From Actinomycetes bacterium (GTDB taxonomy: Bacteria; Actinomycetota; Acidimicrobiia; Acidimicrobiales; RAAP-2), in contig JAJYQJ010000112.1 in the NCBI GenBank assembly GCA_021794655.1, positions 1-64,000 of the forward strand: DNA of 64,000 bases, read 5' to 3'. A program made the position numbers and the translations under genes. Below, piece after piece: positions 41,071 through 50,780 of this stretch (position 1 is the stretch's first letter; each line of letters begins with the position of its first letter). The notes under the pieces were generated by a model. It had not been told where the DNA came from, did not search any database, and saw nothing but the letters and a program-made list of their open reading frames with translations.

Positions 41071-43392
41071 GTGATAAAGCGGCCTAACACGTTGGTGAGG
41101 ATGCTCGTCGTCGTCATGTCGGTAGTGGTAAGTTCCGTCGCGTTGCCGGCGTGTAGTGCAAGTGGATCTGGAGTCCAAGACGGAGTCTTGCCCGCGGGCA
41201 ACTCATTGGCGCCCTTCAGCGGCCACGGGTCCATCGACGACGCGTACGAGCTCGGGGCGCGGCCGGGTACCCAGCTGCATCTCTTCAACTCTGCGGGAGT
41301 TAGTGTCGGCTCGGGCATTGCGGATCGCTTCGGGAGTTTGATCGTGCGAAATATCGCTCCCGGGAACGGATACACGTTTCGAAGCACCCGAGGCACAAAG
41401 TCGTTCAGTACGAAGTCGTTTCGCGTCATGAGTCCAAACGACATCCCGCCCGAGTCTTTCTATTCGAGCCAGCACATGCATGTGGGTCTCAACTACATCA
41501 CGATGCGAGACGGGATAAAGCTTGCCGCGACAGTCCGGTTGCCGCCTGGAAAGACGCTCGCGAACGGTCCGTTCCCAACAGTCATCGAGTACTCGGGGTA
41601 CTCTATCGCCGCCCCCCACAGCCTGATCAACGCGATACTCCACGGCGGAAACATGAAAGATCCACTCCTCCCCTCCACTGCGACCGTAGTCGGATCCGCG
41701 ATCGCTCCACTCTTAGGGTTCGCAACGGTAAGCCTTCAGATGCGAGGAACCGGGTGCTCTGGGGGTGCGTTCGACTTGTTCGGGCTTCCGACGACGACCG
41801 ACGGTTACGACGCCGTCCAGATCGTCGCGTCACAACCTTGGGTCGCGTTTCACAAAGTTGGAATGGTCGGGATCTCCTTTTCAGGCATCTCCCAACTGTT
41901 CGTCGCCGGAGCCCGTCCGCCCGGCCTTGCGGCTATCGCCCCGCTCAGCGTGACGAACGACTTGTACGCGACGGGTGAACCTGGTGGCATCTTGAACTCG
42001 GGATTTGCGGCGAGCTGGCTTGAAGCTCGTCAAAAGGACGCGGAGCCCGCGCCCGGCGGAGGCCAAGCGTGGGCCTCCGCGGAGATAGCCGCGGGGGACA
42101 AAACATGTCTTGCCAACCAGGACTTACGCCTCCAGACTCAAAACGTGATGAAGCTGGTCGCTCAGAACCCCCTGCGTACTCCGTCGCTGTTTAACCCTCG
42201 ATCTCCAGCTCTGTGGGCGAAGAAGATAAACGTTCCCGTGTTTCTTGGCGGTGCACTCCAAGACGAAGAGACCGGGCCGCAGTGGCCGGATCTAATACCG
42301 AACTTGGCGCACGATCCTCACGTCTGGGTGTCGATGGTCAACGGGACCCACGTCGACTCGCTCGGGCCAGGAACCATAACGAGATGGCTCGAATTCCTCG
42401 ACATATTCGTTGCCCACCGCGTGCCAACCGAGCCCTCTTTCATGGCGCCACTCGCCGGGAAGCTCTACCAGATGTTGACGGGTGCTCCTTCAGGCCCGCT
42501 CCCGGCGCTGCGGTTCACGAACGCGCCAAACGTCAACGTTGCACGGGCTGAGTTCGAGAGCCAGACGCCGCGGGTGAGGGTGCTCTTTGACAACGGTGCT
42601 GGAAGCGCTGGGCCCGGGGCGATGCAGCCTGTTTGGTCGGCGAGCTTTGCTTCCTGGCCACCGCGCCGGGCAGTCGTCACAACCCTTCATCTTGGAACAG
42701 GCGGCGCCTTGTCGTCACGTCCCGGAGCTAGCTCGACGGTCTCTTTCCGGCCTAACCCCGCCGCGAGACCTGCGACCGATCTGCTGAGCGGAGGAAACGT
42801 GTGGGCCGCGCTCCCGCCGTACAACTGGACGCCGGTAACCGGCTCGGTTGGCCTGGGTTTCATTACGCCCCCTCTCGCCCACGATGAAGTAGTAGTCGGA
42901 CCGGCTAGTCTCAACCTGTTGTTGAAGAGCAGCGCCGCAAATACCGACCTGCAAGTCACCGTATCCGAGGTGAGGCCCAACGGTCAGGAGATGTACGTGA
43001 CCTCTGGGTTCCTTCGGGCCTCGGATCGAGCGTTGAACACGACGAAGTCCACCGCTCTCCATCCAGTCCCGACTTACTTGCACAGCCAACCGATGCCGAG
43101 CGGGCGGTTTGTCGAAGTGAGGATTCCAATAGATCCAATCGGCTATGCGTTCAGGGCCGGGTCACGCCTTCGAATCACGATCACGGCTCCCGGCGGCGAC
43201 CGCCCTGAGTGGGCGTTCGCAACGCCTGCTACGAACGGAAAAGTACTCGACACCGTCGCACTCGGTGCCGGCGGCTCAACGCTCGTCATCCCCGTCGTTC
43301 CCGGTATTACACCTCCAGACCCCCAACCACCGTGTCCGTCGTTGCGTGGGGAGCCGTGTCGGACCTACGTTCCCGCGGGAAACGGCGGCTAA
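41071..43392 (+). CDS. CocE/NonD family hydrolase, predicted lipoprotein
   Basis: A 773-residue alpha/beta-hydrolase with a jelly-roll C-terminal domain of the X-Pro dipeptidyl-peptidase/cocaine-esterase class. A lipoprotein signal ends in SSVALPACSAS with C28 as lipid anchor. Nucleophile Ser lies in VGMVGISFSGISQLF, acid in GALQDEETGPQ and His in MVNGTHVDSLG. FRAGSRLRITITAPGGDRPEW is the C-terminal family signature. It starts with GTG, 27 bases after the toroid gene, behind GAGGGGAGA. Likely outward-facing esterase or acylase. Confidence 0.87.
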   Translation: MIKRPNTLVRMLVVVMSVVVSSVALPACSASGSGVQDGVLPAGNSLAPFSGHGSIDDAYELGARPGTQLHLFNSAGVSVGSGIADRFGSLIVRNIAPGNGYTFRSTRGTKSFSTKSFRVMSPNDIPPESFYSSQHMHVGLNYITMRDGIKLAATVRLPPGKTLANGPFPTVIEYSGYSIAAPHSLINAILHGGNMKDPLLPSTATVVGSAIAPLLGFATVSLQMRGTGCSGGAFDLFGLPTTTDGYDAVQIVASQPWVAFHKVGMVGISFSGISQLFVAGARPPGLAAIAPLSVTNDLYATGEPGGILNSGFAASWLEARQKDAEPAPGGGQAWASAEIAAGDKTCLANQDLRLQTQNVMKLVAQNPLRTPSLFNPRSPALWAKKINVPVFLGGALQDEETGPQWPDLIPNLAHDPHVWVSMVNGTHVDSLGPGTITRWLEFLDIFVAHRVPTEPSFMAPLAGKLYQMLTGAPSGPLPALRFTNAPNVNVARAEFESQTPRVRVLFDNGAGSAGPGAMQPVWSASFASWPPRRAVVTTLHLGTGGALSSRPGASSTVSFRPNPAARPATDLLSGGNVWAALPPYNWTPVTGSVGLGFITPPLAHDEVVVGPASLNLLLKSSAANTDLQVTVSEVRPNGQEMYVTSGFLRASDRALNTTKSTALHPVPTYLHSQPMPSGRFVEVRIPIDPIGYAFRAGSRLRITITAPGGDRPEWAFATPATNGKVLDTVALGAGGSTLVIPVVPGITPPDPQPPCPSLRGEPCRTYVPAGNGG

Positions 43393-43421
43393 CCGACCCG
43401 GTCGACTCTACTTAACGGTGT

Positions 43422-44129
43422 TCAAGTTGTTCGACGGCGCAGAACTCTGAGGCTGCCGCACTCGCCGTCCTCTATCCAATCTCCAGACTCCAACGCGGCA
43501 CACCAGATGTCAAACGGTGGTCTTCCGCCGTCTCTTGGGTCCAAGAAGACGTCGTGTATCGCGAGCCAACCTCCCGGCCTCACGTGGGGCCCCCAGCTCT
43601 TAAAGTCGGCCCACGCGGGCTCCTCTCCGTGCCCGCCGTCTATGAAACACAAGTCGATCGGCGTGTTCCAGAACTTAGCGATCGTGACGGAGTCGCCGAT
43701 CACTCCTATAACGACGTCGGAGAGCCGCGTATCTTCTATCGAGCGGCGCCAGTTGAAAAGGGTCTCTAACTGCTGGGTATGAGGGTCAACGAGGTCCTCT
43801 TCGTGGTGTTCCCATCCACGCTGGTTTTCCTCGGATCCGTGATGGTGGTCGACGCTGAAGACAACCGCGCCGCTCAGCTCGCCGGCCGCCCCCAAGTAGA
43901 TCGTGGACTTTCCGCACCACGCCCCGATCTCGACGAAACATCTACGCCGACCAGTCGTTTGCCCTCCGATCTCTTCTAACGAGTCGCGGCTCGTCCCCGC
44001 TCTGAGAGCGGCATCGAGTAACGCCTCACCTTCGTCGTCTGGCATGAATCCCCGCGTCGCGCGTGCCCGAGTTATCAGAGACAGAGTCCGCTCACTGCGG
44101 TCTCCACGAGGTGGGTTGAGGTCACTCAT
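43422..44129 (-). CDS. Class I methyltransferase, Methyltransf_24/TylF-like
   Basis: A 235-residue protein. RCFVEIGAWCGKSTIYLG is motif I, VVFSVDHHHGSEENQRGWEHH contributes metal or substrate contacts, and LCFIDGGHGEEPAWADFKSW is the DGGH motif. Enzymes of this type methylate small molecules or sugars and often need a metal. Start ATG overlaps the GDT1 gene stop by one base (TGATG), implying translational coupling. Confidence 0.85.
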   Translation of the reverse strand: MSDLNPPRGDRSERTLSLITRARATRGFMPDDEGEALLDAALRAGTSRDSLEEIGGQTTGRRRCFVEIGAWCGKSTIYLGAAGELSGAVVFSVDHHHGSEENQRGWEHHEEDLVDPHTQQLETLFNWRRSIEDTRLSDVVIGVIGDSVTIAKFWNTPIDLCFIDGGHGEEPAWADFKSWGPHVRPGGWLAIHDVFLDPRDGGRPPFDIWCAALESGDWIEDGECGSLRVLRRRTT

Positions 44130-44755
44130 CAGCGGACAATAGCGTAGACGTTATAGACGGAGAACCCAATCAAGACGAGAGCCCCGCCCCTTCGAATGCC
44201 CGCCAGAGGGATGAGTTTCAGTAACGCTCGGCCCCCAAACGCTCCTACTAACGAGACGGCCATAAGTGCACCGAGTGCGCCTACGAACACTGAAAGTGGC
44301 TGGTGGTAACGGGCCATTAGGTTGACCGTAAGCAGCTGAGTTAGGTCGCCGAACTCCCCGACCAAGATGACGCCGAATGCGGTCGCGACCGTCTTGAGCG
44401 CAGGTGGGCTAGGGAGCGATTGCAGACTCTCAAGGTGGGACTCCGCCTTCGCCGCCTCGGCCGCCCCCTTCTCTTCTTCGCCGCGTTCTGGAACGAATAG
44501 GAGGTAGGCCGCCCCGGCGAGGAAGAGAACGGTCGTGATAACGAGCAGGTCTCGATGCGGTAGTAGCATCAGCAGTCGACCGGCGACGACAGCTAAGCTA
44601 ACGTGGACGCTAAACGCCGCGCAACAGCCGACCCATACGAGAATCGGACGCGAGCGGCTACCCATGAGAAGCATCGCGATCATCGTCTTATCGGGGAGTT
44701 CAGCGATCGCGATCATCGCGAATACGACCGCTACGACGCCTACGCTCACCGACAA
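44129..44755 (-). CDS. TMEM165/GDT1 (UPF0016) family cation exporter
   Basis: A 208-residue membrane protein of two three-helix repeats. The paired signature is AIAELPDKTMIAMLLM (repeat 1) and LVGEFGDLTQLLTVNL (repeat 2), corresponding to ExGDK/R motifs, both slightly altered. The loop (about 95-125) is acidic. Members export Mn2+ or Ca2+ in exchange for protons. No manganese riboswitch fits in the 42-base gap before it. Confidence 0.88.
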   Translation of the reverse strand: MSVSVGVVAVVFAMIAIAELPDKTMIAMLLMGSRSRPILVWVGCCAAFSVHVSLAVVAGRLLMLLPHRDLLVITTVLFLAGAAYLLFVPERGEEEKGAAEAAKAESHLESLQSLPSPPALKTVATAFGVILVGEFGDLTQLLTVNLMARYHQPLSVFVGALGALMAVSLVGAFGGRALLKLIPLAGIRRGGALVLIGFSVYNVYAIVR

Positions 44756-44797
44756 CGCCTAACTGAGCGTCCCACTAACCCAGGAGCTGGAGTCTCG

Positions 44798-47449
44798 CTA
44801 CTGATCGAATCGGGCGAGGACGTCGTTGAGCCTCTCTCGTTCTCGTTCGGAAAACGCCAGGTTAACGCGCAGGCGTTCGAGTGCTTGAGTGACAGTCTTT
44901 TGACCTGTTCGAAGCGGGTGTTGAGCGAGGAAACCTTCAACGTCTGAGGCGGTTTCTTGTCTCGAGCATAGCCCTCGTACCGAGTCGAGCATCCTCGAAT
45001 GGCTATTGGAGGGGAAACGTTCAATGATCACTTCCCACGAGCTCTTGACGCGATCCCACACGGCTTCGCCTCCTACTAGATTGAAAAGGAGCGCACCGAT
45101 GAGGTACGGCGCGTTTTGAGTGCGGACCTCCTTCATCGCTAGGTCAAAGGTTCTAAGGCAGAGCTCAAGATCTAAGAACTCCGCCAGCGCGTAGAGGTTG
45201 CGCATCTCAGCCTGGGGATTCAACGGGCTTCTATAGCGTGCGAGAACTGACTCGAAGTCCTCTCTTCTAGCGCGTGTGGCTATCGACGAGAGAACACCGC
45301 TCTCTATGTCCCCGTAGAGGGCGCCTGCGCGACCGTCGACAGCAGACTCAAATCGCCGCGAAGCTTCCAGACGAACCGCTTCGTCCTCGCCGACCGTACC
45401 GAGCACCGTAATCAACAGATTTCGAAGCGTCGGAGTCCGTTGAGTATCCTCTGGTCGAGGATCCCAACCGATCTCCTCGAACCGTCGGCCGAAGATCTTT
45501 CTCGCAGCGATTGCGAGTTGCGCTCTCGAATCCTCGTTCGCAATGCGTTCGACGAGGCGGATCGCACCGACGACGATTCCCCATACCGCCGGATCGTCTT
45601 CATCTTGAAGTCTCATCGCGAGCGTTAGAAAACGTTCTAGTCCGCTGCTCCCCGAGAGGACCGCCGCCCACGTGTCCGCCACCAAGTTAAATCGTTCGAG
45701 AGGGTCGAGCCGGCTCATATCCGAAGAGATCGAGTCGAGGTCGTCCTCGTCGTAGGCAACTCGATATAGGCCCCATCCTCCGGCGTTGATCAACGTCGGC
45801 CCCGTCTGGAAGTCCGGAATCTCAAGACGCATCGACTTTTCTGACATCAACACCGTGGTGAGCTGCGCTTCTCTTTGATCACTCGTATCAGCGACGGGAC
45901 GGATCAGGAGCGGGATCTGCCATTGGTCGCCTATCGCGCTCGACTCTTTGGGTCGTCTGGATCCGTAGCGAAACGGCTCCTGGGTCAAAGTGTCTCTCTC
46001 AACCGATACGACCGGGTATCCACCTTGAAGGATCCAGGAGTCCATGACGGCGCGAACCGGCTCCCCGCTCGCACTCTCCAACGCGTCCCATAGGTCTGTC
46101 GTAACCGTATTCGCGTACGCGTGCTTCTTTAGATACTCACCGACACCGCGCCGGAACGCCTCTGGACCAACGTAGCGCTCGAGCATTCGCAGAACGCTCC
46201 CACCTTTTTGATAAGTGAGTACGTCGAACATTCCGTCCGCCTCCTCCGGCGATCCAACGGGGTACTCGATCGGGCGGGTTGATTCCAATCCATCGACCGC
46301 GAGAGCCGCCTCGCGTTCTGTGCCAAACGTTGTCCACCGTTGCCACTCCGGCCGGAACGAGTCAACGCAGAGCACCTCCATGAACGTCGCGAACGCTTCG
46401 TTGAGCCAGATCCCCTCCCACCACTTCATCGTGACGAGGTCTCCAAACCACATATGGGCTATCTCGTGGGCCACCACGTCAGCCACCCTCTCCAGATCCA
46501 CCCGGGCCGCGGCGTCTTCTTCGACCAAGAGAGCGGTTTCGCGAAACGTCACACATCCGAGGTTCTCCATCGCACCGAACGCGAAATCGGGGATCGCGAC
46601 GAGGTCGAGCTTCTCTGTTGGATACGGGATGTCGAAGTAGTCGGAGAAAAACTTGACTGCATGAGCGGCGACCTCCAACGCGAAACTCGTCAAGTGCGAC
46701 TTCCCCGGTACGTGGATCACGCGTATCAAGACGCCGTCCACCTCGATCGGTTCGGTCGCCTCGAACGGGCCAACGACGAACGCAACGAGATACGTCGACA
46801 TCTTCATCGTTGGGCTGAAACGAACGCGCCTCTTTCCGCCGCCGTCGCTCGTTTCTACGATCGGCGAGTTAGAAAACGCCGAGACGCCCGGATCAACGAT
46901 CAACGTCACCTCAAATACGGCTTTCAGGTCGGGTTCATCCCAACACGGGAACGCACGCCTTGCGTCCGTCGACTCCATCTGGGTCGTCGCGATTGTATGG
47001 GTCGCGCCGTCTAGATCGGTAAAGGTGCTTCGATAAAAACCTCTGAGTTGGTCGTTGAGAGTTCCCGAGAAGCGACACGACAGGGTGGAGCTGCCAATCG
47101 GTATCTCTTCGTCGAACGAGAACGTCGCGCGTTCAGAGCCTTCGTCGATCGTAACGTCCGCCTCGATCGTGCGGCCGTCGCTGAGGGTGAGGTGTGCATC
47201 GAAGATATCCAGGTCCGCCGCGTTGCACACGAGCGAGCTGTTCCTAGAGTTCACGTCGACATCGATCTCGACCGATCCCTCAAACGTCGCTTTGGTGAGG
47301 TCGGGCGTGATCACGATTCGATAACAGCTCGGGGTAGCCGTACGAGGGAGTCGGTAGGCCTGATCAGGGCTAACCGTCGCGTGCTCGGGGGTTGGGTCGG
47401 TCATCGGGGGACTCGTCGGCGTGGCCTCGGGGGTTGGGTTCATGGGCAT
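44798..47449 (-). CDS. pepN: Aminopeptidase N (M1 family)
   Basis: An 883-residue zinc aminopeptidase. The substrate-recognition GAMEN motif is at 292-296 (FAFGAMENLG), the zinc site HEIAH at 328-332 with the third ligand in NEAFA (E351), and an ERAP1-like helical C-terminal domain closes it. It trims N-terminal residues of peptides in the cytoplasm. The ATG at 47449 is chosen; the frame stays open for 40 more codons, but these translate a tandem repeat and look noncoding. Divergent from adenosine kinase. Confidence 0.93.
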   Translation of the reverse strand: MPMNPTPEATPTSPPMTDPTPEHATVSPDQAYRLPRTATPSCYRIVITPDLTKATFEGSVEIDVDVNSRNSSLVCNAADLDIFDAHLTLSDGRTIEADVTIDEGSERATFSFDEEIPIGSSTLSCRFSGTLNDQLRGFYRSTFTDLDGATHTIATTQMESTDARRAFPCWDEPDLKAVFEVTLIVDPGVSAFSNSPIVETSDGGGKRRVRFSPTMKMSTYLVAFVVGPFEATEPIEVDGVLIRVIHVPGKSHLTSFALEVAAHAVKFFSDYFDIPYPTEKLDLVAIPDFAFGAMENLGCVTFRETALLVEEDAAARVDLERVADVVAHEIAHMWFGDLVTMKWWEGIWLNEAFATFMEVLCVDSFRPEWQRWTTFGTEREAALAVDGLESTRPIEYPVGSPEEADGMFDVLTYQKGGSVLRMLERYVGPEAFRRGVGEYLKKHAYANTVTTDLWDALESASGEPVRAVMDSWILQGGYPVVSVERDTLTQEPFRYGSRRPKESSAIGDQWQIPLLIRPVADTSDQREAQLTTVLMSEKSMRLEIPDFQTGPTLINAGGWGLYRVAYDEDDLDSISSDMSRLDPLERFNLVADTWAAVLSGSSGLERFLTLAMRLQDEDDPAVWGIVVGAIRLVERIANEDSRAQLAIAARKIFGRRFEEIGWDPRPEDTQRTPTLRNLLITVLGTVGEDEAVRLEASRRFESAVDGRAGALYGDIESGVLSSIATRARREDFESVLARYRSPLNPQAEMRNLYALAEFLDLELCLRTFDLAMKEVRTQNAPYLIGALLFNLVGGEAVWDRVKSSWEVIIERFPSNSHSRMLDSVRGLCSRQETASDVEGFLAQHPLRTGQKTVTQALERLRVNLAFSERERERLNDVLARFDQ

Positions 47450-47504
47450 CTTGGATAGGTTAGCTCCCGGCACGGAGCACAGATTTCGCCAGATGAATAC
47501 GCGA

Positions 47505-47540
47505 CGACCGATAAGACGACCGATAAGACGACCGATAAGG
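47505..47540. repeat. 12-bp tandem repeat, three copies
   Basis: CGACCGATAAGA is present three times (47505, 47517, 47529); the last copy ends in G, making the AAGGAG that resembles a ribosome site for adenosine kinase. It lies between the divergent pepN and adenosine kinase genes. Confidence 0.85.
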
Positions 47541-47556
47541 AGTACTCTCTCGTGTC

Positions 47557-48726
47557 GTGAGAGATACAAGCGATTCGATGAACGCGGGCAGCGAAGTAGA
47601 AGGACGTGAGCATCGCGAAGCAGACGCCGACGGCGGATTCGAGTTCGACGTCGTCGGGATCGGTTCTCCCTTGGTCGACATCTTGGCGACCGCCGGCGAA
47701 AAGGAACTCAAGGCCGTGGGATTGGAGAAGGGCTCGATGTCGCTCGTCACCCTCGAGCGTGCCCGGAATATCTACGACGCGATGGGTTCGACTGTCGAGG
47801 TATCGGGGGGTTCTGCCGCAAATACGATGGTAGGTCTCGCAGCCCTCGGGGGATCCGCCGGATTTGTCGGAAAGGTCGCCGACGACGATCTAGGGGTCGT
47901 ATTTGCCCACGACATCCGAGCTGCCGGCGTAGCATTCGAGCCGGCAGTTGGCCCCGCCGGTTCGTCGGCCACCTCACTCGACGGGCTCTTTGCGGCAGGC
48001 GGTGCGGAACATGGATCGTCGGAGACTCAAGACGACGCGAAAGACTCATCCACGGAGGAAGAAGTTGGAACCGGGCGGTGTCTCGTGCTCGTGACGCCCG
48101 ACGCCGAACGGACGATGGCGACACATCTCGGTGTCGCAACTACGATCGGACCGCACGACATCCCCGAAGAGTTCGTCGCACGGCATCAGATCGTTTACTT
48201 GGAAGGATATCTTTGGGACCTCCCGCCAGCTATTGAAGCGATGCGCAAGGCTATCTCGATAGCCCATGAATTCGATCGATCTGTCGCCCTCTCGTTATCC
48301 GACCCGTTCTGCGTCGAACGCCACCAGGACGAGTTCTTAGAACTCGTCCAAGAAGACATCGATATTCTCTTTGGGAACGAAGAAGAGGTTACGAGGCTGT
48401 TCAAAGCTACGTGTTTTGAAGACGCGATTAACGCCGCGTCTGAAACCGGACTTCTCGTCGCCGTGACGCGGGGACCCCTGGGGTCGGTCGTCACGACTCC
48501 GCACGGACCGGTGAGTGTTCCCGCCGAAGAGGTGGAGAACGTAGTCGATACAACCGGCGCTGGCGACCTCTACGCGGCAGGATTTCTCTACGCGCTCTGC
48601 CACGACTTGAGACCGCAGGAGGCGGCGCAACTTGGAGGGTTGTGTGCCAGTGAAGTAATCGGCCATATGGGTGCGCGTCCCCAAGCCGACCTGGGCGAAA
48701 TGGCTCGTCGAGCAGGGCTCAAGTGA
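47557..48726 (+). CDS. PfkB-family carbohydrate kinase, probable adenosine kinase
   Basis: A 389-residue ribokinase-fold enzyme. VVGIGSPLVDIL and VSGGSAANTMVGLAALGG form the substrate site; DTTGAGD at 331-337 contains the catalytic Asp337. Similarity is to bacterial adenosine kinases, which phosphorylate adenosine released by AhcY. An acidic insertion (about 148-173, GSSETQDDAKDSSTEEE) interrupts the usual lid region. The start may be the GTG at 47557 or the ATG seven codons later. Confidence 0.85.
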   Translation: MRDTSDSMNAGSEVEGREHREADADGGFEFDVVGIGSPLVDILATAGEKELKAVGLEKGSMSLVTLERARNIYDAMGSTVEVSGGSAANTMVGLAALGGSAGFVGKVADDDLGVVFAHDIRAAGVAFEPAVGPAGSSATSLDGLFAAGGAEHGSSETQDDAKDSSTEEEVGTGRCLVLVTPDAERTMATHLGVATTIGPHDIPEEFVARHQIVYLEGYLWDLPPAIEAMRKAISIAHEFDRSVALSLSDPFCVERHQDEFLELVQEDIDILFGNEEEVTRLFKATCFEDAINAASETGLLVAVTRGPLGSVVTTPHGPVSVPAEEVENVVDTTGAGDLYAAGFLYALCHDLRPQEAAQLGGLCASEVIGHMGARPQADLGEMARRAGLK

Positions 48727-48808
48727 CGACTCGATTCGTGCCGTAGGATCTCTTGAACCGCTCCGGTTGGAGCCGGGGCAAACGTGTGTGGCAACTAGGA
48801 GCGATAAC

Positions 48809-49894
48809 TTGGCGTTGACGATTGGAATAGTTGGACTGCCCAACGTCGGAAAGTCCACGCTCTTCAACGCGTTGACACGCAACGACGTTCTAGCGGCGAA
48901 CTATCCTTTCGCCACAATCGACGCGAACCTCGGTGTCGTGGGAGTACCCGATGATCGCCTGGAGAAACTTGCCGCTCTCTTTTCTAGCGAAAGGGTTGTC
49001 CCGGCGACCGTAACGTTCGTCGACATAGCGGGCATCGTGGAAGGCGCCTCGAAAGGGGAGGGCCTGGGCAATCAGTTCCTAGCGGCCATTAGGGAAAGTG
49101 ACGCTATATGCCAGGTGGTTAGAGCGTTTTCCAACCCCGACGTCGTCCACGTCGACGGCGAAACGGATCCGAGGAGAGACATCGACACCGTAAATACGGA
49201 GCTGATCCTCGCCGATCTACAAACCGTTGAAAACCGACTGAGAAAGCTGGCAAAAGAGTCGAGATCTCACCCGGAACTCGTCTCTTTGCTCGACGCGGTC
49301 AATGCCGCCCACGCGATATTGGACGACGGAAGGACTATTTCTAGTGCCGCCGCTGACGGAGACGTCGACTTGGCCGCGCTCAGCGAACTGCACCTGCTAA
49401 CCGCGAAGCCCTTCATCTACGTGTTCAACGTCGACGAAGACGATCTTTCGAACGATAAGCGACTCCGTGAGCTCGCAAGTTTGGTTGAACCCGCGGAGAG
49501 CTTGACGGTCTGCGCTCAGATCGAATCAGAGGTTGCCTCCATGGATCCCACAGACGCCGCTGAGCTCCTCGCAAGTTACGGGCTTCAAGAGTCAGGGCTC
49601 GCAAGACTGATCCACGTCGGTTTCCGTGCGCTCGGCCTGCAGACATTCTTGACCGCGGGGCCAAAGGAGTCTCGGGCGTGGACCATCAGAGCCGGCGACA
49701 CAGCACCTGAGGCGGCCGGAGTCATCCATACAGACTTCAAGACCGGGTTCATCAAGGCCGAGATCGTTAGCTTCGACGATCTCATCGCCGCGGGCTCCAT
49801 CGCATCGGCGCGTTCAAACGGCAAGGCGAGGATAGAAGGTAAGGACTACGTGATGCGTGACGGCGACGTGGTCGAGTTCAGGTTTAACAACTAG
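48809..49894 (+). CDS. ychF: Redox-regulated ATPase/GTPase YchF
   Basis: A 361-residue Obg-like P-loop protein. G1 is GLPNVGKST, with FVDIAGIVEGASKGEGLGNQ as G3 and switch; a coiled coil (about 130-165) precedes the TGS domain (about 278-361), which contains HTDFKTGFIKAEIV and KDYVMRDGDVVEFRF. It prefers ATP and binds ribosomes. The TTG at 48809 is the start, with AGGAG 7 bases upstream; the frame runs further back but overlaps adenosine kinase. Length is exactly typical. Confidence 0.96.
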   Translation: MALTIGIVGLPNVGKSTLFNALTRNDVLAANYPFATIDANLGVVGVPDDRLEKLAALFSSERVVPATVTFVDIAGIVEGASKGEGLGNQFLAAIRESDAICQVVRAFSNPDVVHVDGETDPRRDIDTVNTELILADLQTVENRLRKLAKESRSHPELVSLLDAVNAAHAILDDGRTISSAAADGDVDLAALSELHLLTAKPFIYVFNVDEDDLSNDKRLRELASLVEPAESLTVCAQIESEVASMDPTDAAELLASYGLQESGLARLIHVGFRALGLQTFLTAGPKESRAWTIRAGDTAPEAAGVIHTDFKTGFIKAEIVSFDDLIAAGSIASARSNGKARIEGKDYVMRDGDVVEFRFNN

Positions 49895-49978
49895 TTGCCG
49901 GTAGCTGCCGACTTACCGACCTTCCGACCGAATCAAAACGTTGTGTGAGCGCGTAGTACGGGAAACGTGCGCGGTGGC

Positions 49979-50746
49979 CTAGGTCTTCGCTGCTTGCGGA
50001 GGTATGTGTTGTCCAACTAGCCAGCTTATCGAGTTGAGTGCTTCTGGTACCGTCCAGGTGTCGGCAGCCGGGTGACATAGATTGTTGATCCCAGTTGAAT
50101 CGAGTAACCCCTTGAGGTTGGGTGCGAGATGGCAGTGAAGGTTCGGGGCACTCGCGGTCAAGAATCGTTCGTTGCCGTTTGGGCTGATCAAGATGAAACC
50201 GTCACTGTGGTCTATATCGAAAGTAAGCTTCTTCCCGGTCCACCAGTCGGTTCCAGGCGGCTGTGGTTCAGGGACTTTCTGGAAGTACACGCCAAAGTAC
50301 TTCCAGAACCGTTGAAGCTCCGGCAAGGTTCCTGTCAGTAGAGGCCAAGTCGCACCGAATCGACGGGAGTAAGCCCTCAGTCGTCCAGGGGAGTCGCGCC
50401 AGGGATCGACGGAGATCTCCACGAATACCACCTTGTTCCCGAGTCCGGCCGCGTTGACGTCGTGTCGAAGTGCAATGAACGCACCGGTCGTTATAGGGCA
50501 CATTTCCTGACAAAGCGTCAGAAACGGCGCGAGAACTACGTACTTCCCTCTGAAGGTGGCAAGAGAAGTCTTAAGGCCCGTCTCCGAGATGAGCGGCATC
50601 GTCGGTATCTTGCGATTCATGACCACTCCTAAGCTTGGTGGTGGGGGCGCCGGCGCAGACCCGCACGCACCGAGGACGAAACCAGCGAGCACGAGCAGTA
50701 GAGCTACGCAGCGTATTCGTGAGAGTATCGTTCGTGGTCTTGGCAT
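49979..50746 (-). CDS. SCO1/SenC-family copper chaperone lipoprotein
   Basis: A 255-residue thioredoxin-fold lipoprotein. The signal ends in LAGFVLGACGS (lipobox LGAC). Copper ligands are the cysteines of TLCQEMCPI (CxxxC) and the histidine in FDIDHSDGFILI. It inserts copper into the CuA site of cytochrome oxidase or maintains its thiols at the outer membrane face. The ATG at 50746 starts the signal sequence; the upstream region is shared with the divergent phosphodiesterase. Confidence 0.92.
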   Translation of the reverse strand: MPRPRTILSRIRCVALLLVLAGFVLGACGSAPAPPPPSLGVVMNRKIPTMPLISETGLKTSLATFRGKYVVLAPFLTLCQEMCPITTGAFIALRHDVNAAGLGNKVVFVEISVDPWRDSPGRLRAYSRRFGATWPLLTGTLPELQRFWKYFGVYFQKVPEPQPPGTDWWTGKKLTFDIDHSDGFILISPNGNERFLTASAPNLHCHLAPNLKGLLDSTGINNLCHPAADTWTVPEALNSISWLVGQHIPPQAAKT

Positions 50747-50780
50747 TGGGTTACGCACTGGAAAATAGTACTGTGTTTGC

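Noticed and set aside
47450-47569. 40-residue N-terminal extension of aminopeptidase N
   Set aside because: The extension translates the 12-bp tandem repeat (LIGR units) and runs into the divergent gene; the internal ATG gives a family-like start.
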